Source of the DNA: DASPNM01 sp035626515
Lineage (GTDB): Bacteria > Bacteroidota > Bacteroidia > Chitinophagales > Chitinophagaceae
Assembly (NCBI GenBank): GCA_035626515.1
Contig: DASPNM010000035.1
Span: forward strand, 1-64,000
Direction: 5' to 3'
Length of the DNA stretch: 64,000 bases
Under the pieces are notes generated by a model that saw only the letters and a list, made by a program, of their open reading frames with translations, was not told where the DNA came from and ran no database searches. Numbering within the stretch: the first letter of the stretch is position 1; the number at the start of each line of letters is the position of its first letter. Position numbers and translations under genes: made by a program. This document shows, piece by piece, positions 52,587 through 61,826 of this stretch.

Positions 52587-54563
52587 GTGAAAATTCCGAC
52601 CAACAGAGTCACAGCCGCAGGCTTGATCGTTGCACTGGGTATTATTTACGGAGACATCGGAACCTCACCTCTCTATGTATTCAACGCAATTATCGGTGAA
52701 AGAGTGGTGACTGAAGAGCTGATCATCGGAACGTTGTCCTGCATCATCTGGACGCTTACCCTTCAAACCACGATCAAATACGTCATCCTGGTGCTGCGTG
52801 CAGACAACCGGGGGGAAGGGGGCACGTTTGCCCTTTATGCCCTGGTGCGAAGGCGGAAAAAGTGGCTGGTAATCCCTGCCATGATCGGCGGCGCTTCCCT
52901 GCTGGCCGATGGCATCATTACGCCCCCCATCTCGATCACTTCGGCCGTTGAAGGTCTCCAGGAACTGCCGGTCCTCCACGGGATGACGACGAACACCATT
53001 GTAATCATCGTGCTGATCATTCTTTGCCTCTTTTTCTTCCTGCAGCAGTTCGGCAGTGCGTCCATTGGACAGATGTTCGGCCCCATGATGTTCGTCTGGT
53101 TTACGATGCTCGCAATACTGGGCGCCGTGCACGTGTTTGATGACCTGGATATTTTTAAGGCTGTCAATCCTTACTACGCGATCGAGTTCCTCCGGAGTTA
53201 TCCCGAAGGTTTCTGGCTGCTTGGGGCTGTCTTTTTGTGTACCACGGGTGCGGAAGCGCTCTACAGCGACCTGGGACACTGCGGCCGCAGTAATATCCGG
53301 ATGTCGTGGATGTACGTGAAGGCCTCCCTCCTGCTGAATTACTTTGGACAGGGAGCTTACCTGCTTGCCAACCGAACGGGCACGCACGTTACCGAAGAGG
53401 TGAAAAAGAGCGAGGCCATCAACGCGTTCTATGATCTTATGCCGCACTGGTTCGTCATTGCGGGCGTGCTGATCGCCACTTCAGCGGCCATCATCGCCAG
53501 CCAGGCCATGGTATCGGGAGCGTATACGCTGATCAGTGAAGCGATGCGTTTAAATCTCTGGCCGAAGGTTCGCATAAAGTATCCCTCTGAGGCGCGCGGG
53601 CAGCTTTTCATTCCGGCTACCAACCTGATTATGTTCATCGGTTGCGTTGGGGTTGTTTTGTACTTCCGCGAATCGTCCAATATGGAAGCGGCGTATGGAC
53701 TGGCCATCATAGTAACCATGCTCATGACCACCATCCTCTACGCGAATTACCTGGTGCTGCACCGGGTGAAATCCATATGGATCTGGATCTTCCTTGTTGG
53801 CTATTTGAGCATCGAGACCGCCTACCTCGTGGCGCTGATGAGCAAGTTTGTCCACGGCGGTTACATCACCATTGTGTTGGGCGGCGTCATGCTTTTCGTG
53901 ATGTACGTCTGGTACCGGGCGCGCAAGATCAAGAACCGTTACGTCGAATTCGTGCGCCTCGAACATTACATTCCCAAGATACAGCAGCTCAGCAATGACC
54001 GTTCCGTGCCGAAGTATGCCACGCACCTGGTTTATCTTACCAGCGCCAACAACCCGAAAGAAATCGAGCACAAGATCATTTACTCCATACTCAACAAGAA
54101 GCCCAAGCGCGCCGACATCTACTGGTTCGTGCACGTGGACACGATGGACGATCCCTACACCTGCGAATACCGCGTGGAGCACATCATCCCGAACGATATC
54201 ATCCGAGTCGATTTCCGGCTGGGTTTCCGGATCGAACCGAGGATCAACCTGATGTTCCGCAAGGTGGTCGAGGACCTGGTCGCCAACAAAGAGGTGAACA
54301 TCATCAGCCGCTATGAAAGCCTGGCGAGCACGAATACCGTGGGGGACTTCCAGTTCATCGTTATGGAAAAATACCTGAGCGAGGACAACGAACTGCCCTT
54401 TATGGAAAAAATCATCATGAAGCTGCATTTCTGGCTCAAGGAAAAAAGTCTTTCCGAAGAGCGCGGCTTCGGTCTGGATGCCGCCAATGTGACCGTGGAA
54501 AAATTCCCGCTCATCGTTGCGCCGGTAACGAACCTGAAGCTGAAACGGATCGAGGAAAGTTAA
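52587..54563 (+). CDS. kup: Kup-type potassium uptake transporter
   Basis: About 658 residues from the GTG at 52587, which gives MKIPTNRVTAAGLIVALGI, the usual family beginning. Another GTG at 52542 and an ATG at 52470 are in frame, but the promoter box at 52523-52530 excludes the latter. Twelve helices occupy roughly residues 10-430, with the family hallmark GIIYGDIGTSPLYVFNAI and TTGAEALYSDLGHCG. A hydrophilic C-terminal domain of about 190 residues follows. It imports K+, probably by proton symport, at the inner membrane. The SDR gene follows after 30 bp. Confidence 0.94.
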   Translation: MKIPTNRVTAAGLIVALGIIYGDIGTSPLYVFNAIIGERVVTEELIIGTLSCIIWTLTLQTTIKYVILVLRADNRGEGGTFALYALVRRRKKWLVIPAMIGGASLLADGIITPPISITSAVEGLQELPVLHGMTTNTIVIIVLIILCLFFFLQQFGSASIGQMFGPMMFVWFTMLAILGAVHVFDDLDIFKAVNPYYAIEFLRSYPEGFWLLGAVFLCTTGAEALYSDLGHCGRSNIRMSWMYVKASLLLNYFGQGAYLLANRTGTHVTEEVKKSEAINAFYDLMPHWFVIAGVLIATSAAIIASQAMVSGAYTLISEAMRLNLWPKVRIKYPSEARGQLFIPATNLIMFIGCVGVVLYFRESSNMEAAYGLAIIVTMLMTTILYANYLVLHRVKSIWIWIFLVGYLSIETAYLVALMSKFVHGGYITIVLGGVMLFVMYVWYRARKIKNRYVEFVRLEHYIPKIQQLSNDRSVPKYATHLVYLTSANNPKEIEHKIIYSILNKKPKRADIYWFVHVDTMDDPYTCEYRVEHIIPNDIIRVDFRLGFRIEPRINLMFRKVVEDLVANKEVNIISRYESLASTNTVGDFQFIVMEKYLSEDNELPFMEKIIMKLHFWLKEKSLSEERGFGLDAANVTVEKFPLIVAPVTNLKLKRIEES

Positions 54564-54593
54564 CAGACTGAAGAATAAAACCACTTTGAACGA

Positions 54594-55358
54594 ATGTCCA
54601 GGATCGTACTGATCACAGGGGCGACCGCGGGTTTCGGAAAAGCCTGCGCCGAAAAATTTGCCGCGCACGGATACGACCTCATCCTGAACGGTCGACGGGT
54701 GGAACGGCTGCAGGCGCTCGCCCTGGAGCTGGAAACCCGGTTTAATATTGCCGCGCTGCCGCTGCCCTTCGATGTGCGCGACGAAAAAACCGTGTTCGCT
54801 TCTGTCAATTCACTGCCGGAAGAATGGAAAAAAATCGACGTGCTGCTGAACAACGCGGGGCTGGCTCTCGGGCGGGATTATTTCGAGGAGGCCCAAGTGG
54901 ACGACTGGAATGTGATGATTGACACCAACATCAAAGGATTTCTTTACGTCGCCCGGGCCGTCGCACCGCTTATGGCGTCCAGGAAAGAGGGTCACATCAT
55001 CAACCTCGGATCGGTGGCGGGCCGCCAGGTATACGAAAAAGGGAATGTCTATTGCGCTACCAAGTTCGCGGTGGATGCGCTCAGCCAGGCGATGCGGATC
55101 GATCTCCTGCGGCACGGGATTAAAGTTACCGCGGTGAACCCGGGAGCAGCCGAAACGGAATTCTCGCTCGTGCGCTTCAAGTGGGACGAGGAGACAGCTA
55201 AAAAAACGTACGGAGGCCTGAAACCGCTGACCGCAGCAGACGTGGCAGACATAATATTTTATTGTGCCACGCTCCCGCCGCACGTCTGCATCAACGAGCT
55301 TTCCGTATCCTGCCTGCAGCAGGCAGACGCGCTCCATTTCCACCGAAAAAACGGTTGA
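54594..55358 (+). CDS. Short-chain dehydrogenase/reductase
   Basis: 254 residues, classical SDR. The cofactor motif is LITGATAGFGKACAEKF (TGxxxGxG), followed by the NNAG motif and the catalytic YCATK within EKGNVYCATKFAVDAL; Ser of the triad lies in NLGSVAGR. Resemblance to YdfG-type 3-hydroxy acid dehydrogenases is noticeable, including PGAAETEFSLVRF. Probably NADP-dependent. Substrate unknown. It lies downstream of kup. Confidence 0.92.
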   Translation: MSRIVLITGATAGFGKACAEKFAAHGYDLILNGRRVERLQALALELETRFNIAALPLPFDVRDEKTVFASVNSLPEEWKKIDVLLNNAGLALGRDYFEEAQVDDWNVMIDTNIKGFLYVARAVAPLMASRKEGHIINLGSVAGRQVYEKGNVYCATKFAVDALSQAMRIDLLRHGIKVTAVNPGAAETEFSLVRFKWDEETAKKTYGGLKPLTAADVADIIFYCATLPPHVCINELSVSCLQQADALHFHRKNG

Positions 55359-55563
55359 TTCCGGTCAAAAAACCGGTCGTACTCCCTGTCGATTTCTTAA
55401 ATTGCTGATGCGGCTCTTCGGCCGGAATGATCCTTGCCGTAGAAATGCTGCGGAAATCTACTTCAGATTTCTAAAACAATACTTATTAATGACTTAACGT
55501 GCAGGGAAATTTGCAGACCCGCGTTATATTTATGTGCGAATCCAGTACCATAGAAGAACTTTT
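55359..55563. other. Intergenic gap with small hairpins
   Basis: A CCGGT/ACCGG hairpin follows the SDR stop codon, and a perfect 7-bp hairpin (GAAATCT and AGATTTC, 55453-55471) lies further on, neither with a strong T-run. TATATTTA at 55525-55532 is a -7 candidate for the next gene. Confidence 0.4.
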
Positions 55564-56064
55564 ATGAAAAATCCGATCCTGTTCCTGGCATTTTGCCTGT
55601 TTTTTGTGCTTCCGGCGACCTCCCAGGATATCCGCCTCCAATCCTGCAGCAACGAATCGATCCAAAAACAGGCCGACAGCCTTAAACAACTTTATTCGCG
55701 GGATGGTTTTTCCCTGCTTCGCGAAGCTTCCATCACGATGGAAAGCGAGTTCGAAATGCCCGTGATCGTGCCCCTCACGCAGGGCACCTGGTACCAGTTT
55801 GTGTTTATCGGCGATTACACGTCGCGGCTGTATGAAGTGCGCATGTTTGACTGGAACGAAAGGCAGGTGATCTTCCGGCAGAAAAAATGGGGCGACGTGG
55901 ATGGAAATGTGATCAGCTACAGCTACGTCCCGAAATTTTCCGAGTTCCACATGATGAAACCCGTACAGGTCAACAAGCAAAAGAAAAAGAATCTTTGCGG
56001 CTACGTGATGCTGTTCAAAAAGACCGGGGAAACTTCAAACGCTACTTCGCCTCCGACTCCCTGA
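55564..56064 (+). CDS. Secreted protein of unknown function
   Basis: 166 residues from the ATG at 55564, which gives a signal peptide (MKNPILFLAFCLFFVLPATSQD). The mature protein holds two half-repeats with MESEFEMPVIVPLTQGTWYQFVFIGD and ends in a polar tail. No known domain is recognised; SLLREASITMESEFEMPV recalls small periplasmic proteins of Bacteroidota. It precedes a response regulator gene by 100 bp. Confidence 0.68.
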   Translation: MKNPILFLAFCLFFVLPATSQDIRLQSCSNESIQKQADSLKQLYSRDGFSLLREASITMESEFEMPVIVPLTQGTWYQFVFIGDYTSRLYEVRMFDWNERQVIFRQKKWGDVDGNVISYSYVPKFSEFHMMKPVQVNKQKKKNLCGYVMLFKKTGETSNATSPPTP

Positions 56065-56106
56065 TTCTTTTCGACATTCTCCCAAATTCAAAACAGATAT
56101 GTGAAA

Positions 56107-56124
56107 TTGCGTATTTTTACGCAA
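56107..56124. promoter_or_regulatory. Perfect palindrome before the response regulator
   Basis: TTGCGTA (56107-56113) and TACGCAA (56118-56124) are perfect reverse complements around TTTT. The centre contains TATTTTTA, a -7-like box, so a bound protein would cover the promoter. It lies 40 bases before the ATG at 56164. Confidence 0.5.
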
Positions 56125-56163
56125 ATGCAATCTCGAACCCAAAACCGGACTGCGACCAATTCA

Positions 56164-56823
56164 ATGACAGCCAACCAGGAAATTAAGGTGGCCATCGCCG
56201 ACGACCACAAGATCTTTCGCGACGGCATCAGGATGGCTCTCAGGGATAAGGACTACCTCAAGATTCTCTGGGAAGCGGAAGATGGAAAAGACCTGATGCA
56301 TAAGCTCAAGCTGAAGCTCCCCGACGTGATCCTGATGGATATTCGCATGCCGGAAGTGGACGGCATCAATGCAATAAGCCTTATTCGCAAGGAGTACGAG
56401 AATCTCAAGATCATCGTCCTCACCATGTACGACGACCAGGAAATGATCACCCGGATGATGGAAATGGGTGCCAACGCCTACCTTACCAAGACGACGGACC
56501 CCGAGGAGATTTACCAGGCCATCCTGACCTGCATGAACGACGACTTTTACTTCAACGAGCTGGTGAATAAGGCCGTGCTCCTGAAGCTGCAGCACAAAAA
56601 AACGGTGCGCCAGTTTTATCCCAACCCGGTAAAGCTTTCGGAAAAGGAGCTGAAAATCCTGAAGCTGATTGCCGACGACAAGACTACTGAAGAGATTTCC
56701 AAAGAAGTGTTTCTCAGCCCCCGCACGATCGAGACGATACGGCAGAACATGAAGCAAAAGGTCGGCGCGAAGACCATCGCAGGACTGGTTATGTACGCGA
56801 TGCGAAACAAATTGCTGGAGTAA
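56164..56823 (+). CDS. LuxR-family (NarL-type) response regulator
   Basis: 219 residues from the ATG at 56164. The receiver has IKVAIADDHKIF (acidic pair), phospho-acceptor Asp in VILMDIRMPEVDG, Thr in IVLTMYDD and Lys in AYLTKTTD. The C-terminal helix-turn-helix is LSEKELKILKLIADDKTTEEISKEVFLSPRTIETIRQNMKQK. No histidine kinase is nearby. Similar in layout to the regulator at 58077. The methyltransferase gene follows after 17 bp. Confidence 0.93.
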   Translation: MTANQEIKVAIADDHKIFRDGIRMALRDKDYLKILWEAEDGKDLMHKLKLKLPDVILMDIRMPEVDGINAISLIRKEYENLKIIVLTMYDDQEMITRMMEMGANAYLTKTTDPEEIYQAILTCMNDDFYFNELVNKAVLLKLQHKKTVRQFYPNPVKLSEKELKILKLIADDKTTEEISKEVFLSPRTIETIRQNMKQKVGAKTIAGLVMYAMRNKLLE

Positions 56824-56840
56824 GTCTCTCCATCCCCGCG

Positions 56841-57584
56841 ATGAACAACATCAATGACTCGTATTTTGATGGTTACTACAAAGACATCTGGCGGAGCATC
56901 ATTCCCGAAGTTCTGACGCGGCGGGAAGTTGAATTCATCATTCAATATTTCAACCTGGTACCCGGCGATGCCGTGCTGGACCTGATGTGCGGATATGGCC
57001 GCCACACGCTGGCGCTGGCAAGAGAGGGCATACAGGTAACCGCCGTGGACAACCTCCCGCACTATGCGGAGGAGATCGTTCGCGAAGCGGCGGCATCGCA
57101 ACTGCCTGTCACAGTCATCACCGGCAGCGTTATCTCTGCACCGGTCACCGGGCACTACAAACTCGCCGTTTGCATGGGAAACAGCCTGAACTTTTTCCCA
57201 CCCGAACAACTGCAACCGCTTTTAAAGCGGGTCGCCGGCTGGCTCGTTCCCGGTGGACATTTTCTGGTCAACAGCTGGTCCCTGACCGAGATTGCCGTGC
57301 CTGCGTTCCGGGAACATTCCGATCAGCAGATCGGGGAGTACCGTTTTATCAACGAGAGCAGGATGCTGCAGGATCCTCCGCGGATCGAAATAAACACGAC
57401 CATCATTCCGGCAAGCGGTGAACCGGAAAACCGGACAGCGGTGGATTATCTGTATACGCTTGACGAATTGAAAACTACCCTTTCAGATGCCGGCCTGGCA
57501 CCGGAAGCCGTGTTCAGCATTCCGGGTAAGAAGTATTTCACGGCGGGCGAACCCAGAGCCTACATTGTGGCGAGAAAATCGTGA
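56841..57584 (+). CDS. SAM-dependent methyltransferase
   Basis: 247 residues, class I Rossmann fold. The SAM motif is VLDLMCGYGRHTLALAREG, followed by acidic VTAVDN and later LAVCMGNSLNFF. The segment YFDGYYKDIWRSIIPEVL precedes the core. The substrate is unknown. It starts 17 bp after the response regulator and is probably cotranscribed with it. Confidence 0.87.
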   Translation: MNNINDSYFDGYYKDIWRSIIPEVLTRREVEFIIQYFNLVPGDAVLDLMCGYGRHTLALAREGIQVTAVDNLPHYAEEIVREAAASQLPVTVITGSVISAPVTGHYKLAVCMGNSLNFFPPEQLQPLLKRVAGWLVPGGHFLVNSWSLTEIAVPAFREHSDQQIGEYRFINESRMLQDPPRIEINTTIIPASGEPENRTAVDYLYTLDELKTTLSDAGLAPEAVFSIPGKKYFTAGEPRAYIVARKS

Positions 57585-58076
57585 AAACAGAAAACCCCGG
57601 CGTTTCCACCAGGGCTTCACGTTACTGTAATGAAAAGGCAAAAAGTTGAATTCTCGAGCTATTGGTTTAAAAACGGGGCTTTGAAAAGGAAAAGTTGATT
57701 GCCGCGTGAGTGTCTCCCGATTGAAATCGGGGTGGTTTTTCAAAGGATTTGGAAATAACTTTCTGGACGGTAATGGACATTGGATGAGAAGGAAAAGACA
57801 GTCATCCACGCCAATCAACTTTCGAGACAAAACTAATGCGGCACCCCTCACCTCACAAGAGCAATGGTACTGAAATTCAGGGTTTCAGAAATTACGGAAA
57901 GGATCGTAAAAATATCAGCTGCGGGACGTAAAGTTGCGTGAGTTCCATTAAGGAGCGGTAGTTTCTGCAAATCCGAAATCAAGTAAAACTACTATAGTGT
58001 ATCCAGCAGGATTTTTTCATTTTTGAATTCATAAAATCCGATGCGAAACAAATTTTTTTACTAACAACAACATCCG
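57585..58076. other. 492-bp gap between methyltransferase and second regulator
   Basis: I see no convincing gene. A CCCGAT/ATCGGG hairpin at 57716-57731 followed by GTGGTTTTT could be a weak terminator. The rest is low in structure. A CATTTTTG sequence shortly before 58030 is a one-mismatch -7 box. Confidence 0.4.
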
Positions 58077-58745
58077 ATGAAAAACGACAACACTGTAATT
58101 AAGGTAGCGATTGCCGACGACCACGGCCTTTTCCGCGCCGGTGTAAAAACCTCCCTCCAGAGCCGCAAAGACATCCAGATGGTGGCTGAAGCAGAGAACG
58201 GCATGCAGTTGCTCAACCTGCTCAGGCACATCCAGCCCGACGTTGTATTGCTGGACATATCCATGCCGATCATGGACGGGCTGGCTACACTCCCTGAAAT
58301 CAAAAAACTGTATCCGAATGTCAAGGTCATCATGCTTTCGATGCATAACGATCATTCGGTGATCTCCAAAATGATGGAGATCGGGGCCAATTCCTACCTG
58401 ACGAAGGAATCCGGCGCCGAGATGATCTACGAGGCCATCCGCACCGTGTACGAGCAGGACTTTTTCTTCAACGAGCTTACCAACAAAGCCCTGCTGAACG
58501 GCCTTCGCACCAAGCGTACCAACGAAAGCCACGCACCGGCTGAGGTACACCTCACCGACAAGGAGATCACCATCCTCAGACTGATGTGTGATGAAAAAAG
58601 CACCAAGGAAATTGCGGATATCGTGGACCTCAGCCCGCGCACCGTGGAGGCGATCCGCGACAAGCTCAAGACCAAGACCGGCACCAAGTCGATGGCAGGA
58701 CTCGTGATGTACGCCGTAAAGGCAGGACTCGTCGAGCAGGCCTGA
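58077..58745 (+). CDS. LuxR-family (NarL-type) response regulator
   Basis: 222 residues. Receiver motifs are VIKVAIADDHGLFRAG, phospho-acceptor Asp in VVLLDISMPIMDG, Ser in VIMLSMHND and Lys in YLTKESG. The helix-turn-helix is LTDKEITILRLMCDEKSTKEIADIVDLSPRTVEAIRDKLKTK. It is a clear paralogue of the regulator at 56164 and, like it, lacks a partner kinase in the window. A strong terminator follows. Confidence 0.93.
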   Translation: MKNDNTVIKVAIADDHGLFRAGVKTSLQSRKDIQMVAEAENGMQLLNLLRHIQPDVVLLDISMPIMDGLATLPEIKKLYPNVKVIMLSMHNDHSVISKMMEIGANSYLTKESGAEMIYEAIRTVYEQDFFFNELTNKALLNGLRTKRTNESHAPAEVHLTDKEITILRLMCDEKSTKEIADIVDLSPRTVEAIRDKLKTKTGTKSMAGLVMYAVKAGLVEQA

Positions 58746-58764
58746 CCCGCTGCAATCTGATTCG

Positions 58765-58793
58765 AAGCCGCTTCCCCCCGAAGCGGCTTTTTT
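58765..58793 (+). terminator. Rho-independent terminator
   Basis: AAGCCGCTTC (58765-58774) pairs with GAAGCGGCTT (58780-58789) around CCCCC, followed by a T-run. Confidence 0.88.
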
Positions 58794-58796
58794 GCT

Positions 58797-58803
58797 TACT
58801 TTG
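58797..58803 (+). promoter_or_regulatory. Shortened -7 box (TACTTTG)
   Basis: The same TA-n-TTTG heptamer as before rarA. It ends four bases before the GTG start at 58808, directly after the preceding terminator. Confidence 0.35.
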
Positions 58804-58807
58804 ATTC

Positions 58808-59644
58808 GTGAGCTTCCTTTGTTACCAGGGAAATATTCAGCCCGCGGATCAGCCGCTCATTTATGCCGACGATCGTTCTTACCGGTATGGCGACGGGGTG
58901 TTTGAAACCATGCGCATTTACGACGGTCGAATTTTGCTGGCAAACCTCCATTTCGACAGGCTGTTTCACTCCCTGTCGCTGCTGCAGTTTCCGCCCGCGC
59001 CGCAAATTAATCGTGAAACGCTGGAAGCCTGCATACTCGACCTCGCCCGGTGCAACGGTTGCCTCGAATCTTCCCGCGTAAGGCTTTCATTCAGCAGCGG
59101 ACGGGGTACGCTGGGCGACACGGACGTTCCGGATTACATCATCGTGTGCGAGCGAACCGAACGTCCCGTTAAATGGAATGAGACCGGCTTGCGGCTTGGC
59201 CTGTATACCGGTGCCCGGAAGAATTGCGACATGTTTTCAAATCTGAAATCAGCAAGCTTTCTCCCCTACTCGATGGCTGCACGCTACGCGTGCGCCGAAG
59301 GGCTCGACGATTGCCTTGTTCTGAACAACCTCGGTTATCTCGCCGATTCGGCTATTTCCAATCTGTTTCTCGTGCAGGGTGAAAAGCTGCTGACGCCTTC
59401 GCTTGACCAGGGCTGTGTGTCAGGGGTCATGCGCAGCTGGGTGATTCAAAAGTTACGCGCGCGCGGTATAGCGATAGAAGAAACTATCTGTCCGGTCGAC
59501 AGCCTCGATGCTGCAGGCGAAGTTTTCCTCACCAACGCTCTCAAAGGCATTCGCTGGGTGAGCGAAGCTTGCGGCCGGCGATATGGAAACTTGCGGACAA
59601 AGCAAATCTGGTCCAGCCTGATTAGTGAATGGCTGGCCACATAA
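58808..59644 (+). CDS. Aminotransferase class IV (PabC- or IlvE-like)
   Basis: 278 residues starting with GTG at 58808. The fold-type IV start ADDRSYRYGDGVFETMRIYDG is present, and the PLP lysine lies in NLKSASFLPYSMAARYA. ADSAISNLFLV and CVSGVMRSWVI are the cofactor-phosphate contacts. It could be 4-amino-4-deoxychorismate lyase or a branched-chain/D-amino acid aminotransferase; the context does not decide. It converges with the outer-membrane gene at 59646. Confidence 0.88.
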   Translation: MSFLCYQGNIQPADQPLIYADDRSYRYGDGVFETMRIYDGRILLANLHFDRLFHSLSLLQFPPAPQINRETLEACILDLARCNGCLESSRVRLSFSSGRGTLGDTDVPDYIIVCERTERPVKWNETGLRLGLYTGARKNCDMFSNLKSASFLPYSMAARYACAEGLDDCLVLNNLGYLADSAISNLFLVQGEKLLTPSLDQGCVSGVMRSWVIQKLRARGIAIEETICPVDSLDAAGEVFLTNALKGIRWVSEACGRRYGNLRTKQIWSSLISEWLAT

Positions 59645-59645
59645 A

Positions 59646-60935
59646 TCAGTCGAAACGCGGGTTCACGAAATTGTTCAGCTTGGAGCCGAAGCGGTAATTC
59701 AGACCGAAATGCATTCCGAACCGGTATCCGGAAGCCAGTTCGCGGCGGCGGGTAAGTATCTCTTCAATGGACGCTCCTTCCTTGGACAGGTAGATCTGGT
59801 CGCGGATCAGTTCGGCGTAGGTGAATATATTGAATGAAAGCCCGCCGGTGATCCGCACCTCGAGCTCCAGGTTGGCCTGCAGGTTGAGGAATTTCCACCG
59901 GTGAAAATAGTTGTGATAATCCAGCTCCAGCTCCACCCTCCCCCATTTCTGGTTAAAGCTCATCCTGGTCTCGATCGCGTGTCCTCCGAGCACCTCGCGC
60001 GTCTTGTCGTAAAGAGTAGAATCGAAATATACGTTGTGCCGCAGATCCAACACATAACCAATGGTGAAAAACTTTGTATTTACCTGTTTGTAGGGAAAAA
60101 TGTTGTATTCGAGCCCCGCCCGCAACATCGACCGCCGCCTGTTGTTGGAACGCGTGTTGCGGGAAAGCGAAGCCTCGTAGCCCCATGACCAGTGATCGTT
60201 GATGCTGCGAATGTGGAAATGCGCGAAATTATAGTTGTCGTTGCGGATGATGCTCTTCTGGGGCCGGCCCGCAGTGTCTTCATATTCGAAAGATGCCTTG
60301 TTCTTTCCGCCGTTAAGGTTGACACCAATCTTAATTTCATCGGTGATGCGCGATGCCGAAATGTCGCCAAAATAGCTGGATTCAAACACGGACTCCTCGG
60401 CGTTGATGTTTCCGAAAAATCCCGTGCGAAATACCCAGTAATTCCAGGGATCCTTTTGCGGAGCGACTGGCTTATCCCCCGTTTCGCCCGCCGGCTTGTC
60501 CACTTTCATGCCAATGGTTACCTTTTCCGCCATCCCCGTCCGTGCTACGAACGGCGCGAGCCCCAGCTTCAGGTAACGCACCAGCAATTCCCGCTCCTCG
60601 AAATCCGTGTTGTCGGCTGCGTTGTTGAAATAAATAGTATCGCGCAAATGACGGAACCGGTTCTGGCCAAAAAAAACCAGCTGATACCGGTCACCGCCGC
60701 TCCCGGTATTCTGATCAGTAATCAGAATGTGCACGTCAGCCGCCAACCGGTCGAGCAGAAAATCCACAACATTGATCTCGGTGCGGATGAACGTCATATC
60801 GCAGCCCGTCTGGCAATCCATAAACACTTTCAGGCGGGGTGCCGTTGCATTTTCCTGGCCGGCGGCCCTGAAATTTGCAGTGAGCAGAAATATACCCGCT
60901 CCGATCAGTGCTTTAAATAAACTTTTGCCTGGCAT
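59646..60935 (-). CDS. Outer-membrane protein with periplasmic N-terminal domain
   Basis: 429 residues with a signal peptide (LFKALIGAGIFLLTANFRAAGQ). The first 130 residues form a soluble domain with the conserved-looking VFMDCQTGCDMTFIRTEIN and two cysteines (CQTGC), then DVHILITDQNTGSGGDRYQL. The remaining 270 residues read as amphipathic strands ending in a terminal Phe-Asp region, as in a beta-barrel. I recall similar proteins as widespread but uncharacterised in Bacteroidota. Function unknown. Confidence 0.72.
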   Translation of the reverse strand: MPGKSLFKALIGAGIFLLTANFRAAGQENATAPRLKVFMDCQTGCDMTFIRTEINVVDFLLDRLAADVHILITDQNTGSGGDRYQLVFFGQNRFRHLRDTIYFNNAADNTDFEERELLVRYLKLGLAPFVARTGMAEKVTIGMKVDKPAGETGDKPVAPQKDPWNYWVFRTGFFGNINAEESVFESSYFGDISASRITDEIKIGVNLNGGKNKASFEYEDTAGRPQKSIIRNDNYNFAHFHIRSINDHWSWGYEASLSRNTRSNNRRRSMLRAGLEYNIFPYKQVNTKFFTIGYVLDLRHNVYFDSTLYDKTREVLGGHAIETRMSFNQKWGRVELELDYHNYFHRWKFLNLQANLELEVRITGGLSFNIFTYAELIRDQIYLSKEGASIEEILTRRRELASGYRFGMHFGLNYRFGSKLNNFVNPRFD

Positions 60936-60989
60936 GCGAATAAATGTGCGTAAAGAGAATTCAAAATGCTGTTTCTCCCAAATTCTTTT

Positions 60990-61826
60990 TTAAAGAAAAA
61001 GGAGCGTTGAGCCGCGCGGCCGCTGGCCGCTGAGGGAACAGAAAAGTTCGTGCAGCTTCCCCACTGCGTGCAAACCTTCGGACCCAACGTCTGCAGAAAA
61101 ATCATTTACATAAAGGTCTATGTGCTGTCGCATCACCTCCTCGCTCATCTCCTGGGCGTAAAGCCTGACGAAGTCGGGAAGCTTCGGATAATTACGTTTC
61201 GCGAAAAGTACGCTTTCACGAATCAGCTTTTCCACTCGTGAAGCAATGTCGGGCAAGACCTCTCGCTTGATGGCAATGCCGCCGAGCGGCACGGGTAGTT
61301 TTGCACGTTCCTCCCAGAATTTTCCAAGATCCATCATCCGTTGCAATCCCTTTTGCGCGTAGGTGAACCTGCCTTCGTGGATGAGCACTCCAAAACTGCC
61401 CGGTTCCCGGGCCACAAAGTCTTCGATGGTGTCGAAGCGCATGAACAATTTGTTCGAAGCCGCAGGAAATGCGTAAGTAAATAAGAAATGTGCGGTCGTG
61501 TTCCTGCCGGGCAGCGCTACAGGTGCACGTTGAATGAGTTCCTCACTCAGCGGAACTTCGCGCGCTGCGACAAGAATCGGTCCCACCCCCCTGCCGAGCG
61601 CGGCACCTGAACGCAGGAGGATGTACTGATCGATCGAATCGAAAAAAGCGGGAAAGCTGAGCTTGGTCACATCAAGCTTTCCCTCCAATGCCCATTCATT
61701 GAGCGTTTGAACGTCTTCAATGAAGACTTCAAACTCGATGCCGCCGGTCTCGATGCGCTGATGCACCAGCGCGTCGAAAATAAAGGTATCGTTGGGACAT
61801 GGTGAAAAGCCAAGCTTCAGTATCAT
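60990..61826 (-). CDS. mqnD: 1,4-dihydroxy-6-naphthoate synthase
   Basis: 278 residues. The family start LKLGFSPCPNDTFIFDALVHQRIE is present, with SFPAFF, YILLRSGAALGRGVGPILV and FGVLIHEGRFTYAQ. The conserved His lies in the last motif. It performs the last step of the futalosine route to menaquinone precursors. It overlaps mqnB by 4 bp (ATGA), so the two are translationally coupled. Confidence 0.95.
   Translation of the reverse strand: MILKLGFSPCPNDTFIFDALVHQRIETGGIEFEVFIEDVQTLNEWALEGKLDVTKLSFPAFFDSIDQYILLRSGAALGRGVGPILVAAREVPLSEELIQRAPVALPGRNTTAHFLFTYAFPAASNKLFMRFDTIEDFVAREPGSFGVLIHEGRFTYAQKGLQRMMDLGKFWEERAKLPVPLGGIAIKREVLPDIASRVEKLIRESVLFAKRNYPKLPDFVRLYAQEMSEEVMRQHIDLYVNDFSADVGSEGLHAVGKLHELFCSLSGQRPRGSTLLFL

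Noticed and set aside
57483..57851. 122-codon leftward frame after the methyltransferase gene
   Set aside because: It overlaps the end of a real gene, has no start signal, and reads Arg/Phe-rich without any domain.
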